DNA of 25,795 nt from Candidatus Omnitrophota bacterium (GTDB lineage: Bacteria > Omnitrophota > Gorgyraeia > 2-01-FULL-45-10), in assembly GCA_030695725.1 (NCBI GenBank), contig JAUYPN010000031.1, forward strand, positions 1 to 25,795, written 5' to 3'. The notes below the pieces were generated by a model, which saw only the letters and a list, made by a program, of their open reading frames with translations, was not told the DNA's origin and ran no database searches. Made by a program: the position numbers and the translations under genes. Position 1 is the stretch's first letter, and each line of letters begins with the position of its first letter. Below, in pieces: positions 23,615 through 25,795 of this stretch.

Positions 23615-24004
23615 CTTTTTATAAACCTGTTTCGGATTGAATATGCGTTCGGCCGTTACGTTGATATTGCCATCCTTGTCCATCTGGCGGAAATAGCAGC
23701 TGAAGTACCCTTCGTGGCAGCCTGCCCTCACCTGCTCGACTTCAAACAGAAGTGAGTTGCCTTCGCAATCTATGCTCACTCTTCTTACATTCTGGATGCA
23801 TCCGCTCGTTTCACCCTTCAGCATAAGCTTTCCCTTAGAGCGCCTGAAGACGTATATCTTGCCTTCGTTCAGCGTCTTCTTTAAGGCGTCCTTGTTCATG
23901 TAGCAAAGGGTCAGGACTTCCCCGGATACCTCATCCTGAATGATCGCGGGTATCAGGCCTTTATCGTCGAATTTTATCTTTTCCAGAATCTTGTCTATTT
24001 TCAT
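23612..24004 (-). CDS. hisI: Phosphoribosyl-AMP cyclohydrolase
   Basis: Opens the adenine ring of PR-AMP, the third step of histidine synthesis. The 130 residues carry CYMNKDALKKTL, VFRRSKGKLMLKGETSG, the metal-binding IDCEGNSLLFEVEQ, and the zinc motif AGCHEGYFSC. There is no fused HisE (PR-ATP pyrophosphatase) domain, so that activity must be encoded elsewhere. The start overlaps the hisF stop by 4 nt. Confidence 0.95.
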   Translation of the reverse strand: MKIDKILEKIKFDDKGLIPAIIQDEVSGEVLTLCYMNKDALKKTLNEGKIYVFRRSKGKLMLKGETSGCIQNVRRVSIDCEGNSLLFEVEQVRAGCHEGYFSCYFRQMDKDGNINVTAERIFNPKQVYKK

Positions 24005-24771
24005 ATCCTTACCTTTACCCCTTTCTTATTCAGATAGTTCTTGGCTTCGCCTACGGAATAAGTCCTGAAATGAAAGATCGAAGCGGCAAGAACCGCGTCG
24101 GCTTTACCGGCCGTCAGCACTTCATAAAGATGCTCTAAATTACCGGCGCCGCCCGACGCGATAACCGGGATCTTCACGAATCCGCTTATCCTCTTCGTCA
24201 ATTCTATATCGTAACCTTCTTTAGTGCCGTCGTAATCCATGCTCGTCAGGAGTATTTCGCCGGCGCCGAGGCTTTCCGCTTTTTTCGCCCATTGAATGGC
24301 GTCAAGGCCTGTGGGCGTGCGCCCTCCATTTATGTATATCTCCCACTTCTCCTTATCCTTAGTCTTTATCTTGCACCTGGCGTCCATCGCCACCACGATA
24401 CACTGGCTTCCGAATCTTTTCGACGATTCTTTTATAAAAGCCGGTCTTTTGACCGCCGCCGTATTTATAGCTACCTTGTCGCAGCCGGCATTCAATAAGT
24501 TCCTGATATCATCGACAGTGCTTATCCCGCCTCCGACCGTGAACGGGAGGAATATCGACTCCGCCACTTTATTCGCTAATTTTATAGTAGTTTTGCGTTT
24601 CTCATAACTCGCTGTAATGTCGAGAAACACGAGCTCGTCCGCGCCCTCTTTATCGTAAAAAAGGGCGTTCTCTACGGCGTCGCCCGCGTCGCGCAGGTTT
24701 ACGAAGTTCACGCCTTTCACTACCCGCCCATCCTTAACGTCGAGACAAGGTATTATTCTTTTCGTGAGCAT
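24001..24771 (-). CDS. hisF: Imidazole glycerol phosphate synthase cyclase subunit
   Basis: TIM-barrel partner of HisH that forms imidazole-glycerol phosphate and AICAR. The 256 residues contain IIPCLDVKDGRVVKGVNF with catalytic Asp11, ELVFLDITASYEKR, TVGGGISTVDD, VVAMDAR with the second catalytic Asp, LLTSMDYDGTKEGYD and ASGGAGNLEH. The ATG lies inside the hisA 3' end (19-nt overlap). Confidence 0.97.
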   Translation of the reverse strand: MLTKRIIPCLDVKDGRVVKGVNFVNLRDAGDAVENALFYDKEGADELVFLDITASYEKRKTTIKLANKVAESIFLPFTVGGGISTVDDIRNLLNAGCDKVAINTAAVKRPAFIKESSKRFGSQCIVVAMDARCKIKTKDKEKWEIYINGGRTPTGLDAIQWAKKAESLGAGEILLTSMDYDGTKEGYDIELTKRISGFVKIPVIASGGAGNLEHLYEVLTAGKADAVLAASIFHFRTYSVGEAKNYLNKKGVKVRI

Positions 24772-25481
24772 ACTCGGATCGCTTCTTTAAGATCTATCGT
24801 ATTTTCGTACAACGCCTTACCTATTATCATGCCCTTGAGCCCTGCGCCTTCGAGCTCTTTAAGCCGCTTCACGTCTTCCATAGTTGAAATACCGCCGGAC
24901 GCTATAACATCGATGCCCTTGACTTTCAGTATTCTTTTCAGGCTGTCGACATTCGGCCCTTTGAGCATCCCGTCTCTCGAGATATCCGTATAGTTTATCG
25001 TCCTGATGCCAAGAGCGGCCATCTTTCCGGCAAGGTCCACTGCCCCCATCTCGGTCTTAAACAGCCATCCTTTTGTAAGTACCATCCCGTCTTTCGCGTC
25101 TATGCCGACGACTATCCTGTTGCCGAATCTCTTTGAGGCTTTCGATATAAAATCCTCTTCCAACGCTCTCGTGCCTATGACCACCTTCTCTATGCCGGCA
25201 TCGATCAGGCTCTGTATCGTCTCTTCATCACGTATGCCGCCGCCAAACTCTACCTTCACATTTACACCGCCGATGATCTCTCTGACCAGTTTGAGATTTT
25301 TCGGTTCTCCTCCGATCGCGCCATCAAGATCGACCACGTGAATAAGATCCGCGCCCTGATCAGCCCACATCCTGGCGACCTCCAGAGGCGAATCAAAATA
25401 GACGGTCTCGCATTCGGCCTTACCCTGCGTCAGGCGCACGACCTTGCCGCCTTTTATGTCTATCGCCGGCATTACTTTCAT
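24753..25481 (-). CDS. hisA: ProFAR isomerase HisA
   Basis: Isomerises ProFAR to PRFAR, a barrel homologous to HisF. The 242 residues show MPAIDIKGGKVVRLTQG with catalytic Asp8, VDLDGAIGG, FGGGIRDEETI, VVGIDAKDG, INYTDISRDGMLKGPN and ASGGISTMEDV. The ATG overlaps the hisH stop by 4 nt. Confidence 0.97.
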   Translation of the reverse strand: MKVMPAIDIKGGKVVRLTQGKAECETVYFDSPLEVARMWADQGADLIHVVDLDGAIGGEPKNLKLVREIIGGVNVKVEFGGGIRDEETIQSLIDAGIEKVVIGTRALEEDFISKASKRFGNRIVVGIDAKDGMVLTKGWLFKTEMGAVDLAGKMAALGIRTINYTDISRDGMLKGPNVDSLKRILKVKGIDVIASGGISTMEDVKRLKELEGAGLKGMIIGKALYENTIDLKEAIRVCSRKE

Positions 25482-25795
25482 TTTAACCCGATAAAGTTCT
25501 TCAGTATCTTCAAACCCAGTGCCTGGCTCTTCTCCGGATGAAATTGAAACGCACAGACGTTATCTTTACATACCCCCGACACGAAATCTACGCCGTAGTT
25601 GGTTGTAGTCAATACGACCTTTTTATCTTCCGGTTTTACGTAATATGAATGCACAAAGTACATATATGAGTCGTCCGGAACGCCTTTTAATATTCCTGAG
25701 CTTACAGCTTTAAGCTTTAAGCTATAAGCTATATTGTTCCATCCCATGTGAGGAACTTTCAATTTCTGACCCCTGACCCTTAACCCTTGACCTCT
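25478..25795 (-). CDS. hisH: Imidazole glycerol phosphate synthase amidotransferase subunit, partial
   Basis: Only the C-terminal part is in the window; the frame is open to the edge, so the 5' end lies outside. Seen are KVPHMGWN, YMYFVHSYYV and FQFHPEKSQALGLKILKNF, with the catalytic His-Glu pair. The nucleophilic Cys is off the window. Two heptamer arrays sit in this frame. One (25699-25733) encodes IAYSLKLKAVSS-like residues right after HMGWN, and one (25767-25795) encodes GQGLRVRGQK-like residues just before KVPHMGW. A TTG at 25762 could start a fragment, but it would lack the nucleophile half. Confidence 0.9.
   Translation of the reverse strand, partial: RGQGLRVRGQKLKVPHMGWNNIAYSLKLKAVSSGILKGVPDDSYMYFVHSYYVKPEDKKVVLTTTNYGVDFVSGVCKDNVCAFQFHPEKSQALGLKILKNFIGLK
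25699..25733. repeat. Heptamer tandem array (AGCTTTA-type) inside hisH
   Basis: Five consecutive 7-base units: AGCTTAC, AGCTTTA twice, AGCTATA twice. It is in frame within hisH, where homologues have a short variable linker. Confidence 0.75.
25767..25795. repeat. Heptamer tandem array (TGACCCT-type) inside hisH, cut by the edge
   Basis: Four 7-base units reach the window end: TGACCCC, TGACCCT, TAACCCT, TGACCTC. It is in frame within hisH just before KVPHMGW; more units may lie outside the window. Confidence 0.7.

Noticed and set aside
1..25795. CRISPR array, insertion sequence or phage genes
   Set aside because: No repeat-spacer pattern, transposase, integrase or phage structural gene was seen. 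The tandem arrays are short heptamers without spacers.

Overview
This is a gene-dense bacterial chromosome segment in which every confidently called protein gene lies on the minus strand. Genes are packed head to tail, many with 4-nt ATGA stop/start overlaps, so they form long translationally coupled operons. The content is mainly housekeeping plus complete biosynthetic blocks. GC looks moderate, promoters look like ordinary sigma70 (TTGACA/17/TATACT), and the repeats and protein style suggest an uncultivated lineage. Candidatus Omnitrophota is my guess, but nothing in the window proves it.

Layout from high to low coordinate, which is the direction of transcription. The segment 25795-23612 holds the end of a histidine operon (hisH, cut by the window edge, then hisA, hisF, hisI). 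It runs with only a 26-nt gap into a tryptophan operon, trpE-G-D-C-F-B (23585-17956). TrpA is not next to trpB. Between them (about 17955-15917) lie a LabA/NYN-type gene broken by one amber codon, a second intact NYN gene, and a DUF6941-like gene whose stop overlaps the trpA start. manC, a mannose-1-phosphate guanylyltransferase, follows trpA. Next comes a nine-gene run: ruvX, an M16 protease, an M50 protease, rpe, a phosphohexomutase, lepA, lepB, pgsA and plsY. A 127-aa unknown protein with its own promoter follows. Last is a variant macromolecular-synthesis operon (cvpA, NIF3-like, dnaG, rpoD), also behind its own promoter. After rpoD there is a promoter followed by an interrupted tRNA-Met-like sequence.

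The most unusual signals are these. (1) Two plus-strand units, each a consensus promoter with an inverted repeat centred on its -10 box followed by a short RNA and a hairpin terminator, point at the 3' ends of the two NYN genes. (2) There are four short tandem arrays with a 7-base period. Three lie inside coding frames (two in hisH, one at the manC N-terminus) and one supplies the probable trpE ribosome-binding site. (3) A palindromic element is inserted in frame in manC. (4) A single TGG-to-TAG-type lesion breaks an otherwise intact NYN gene. (5) The 5' half of a tRNA-Met gene carries a D-loop insertion and has no visible 3' half.
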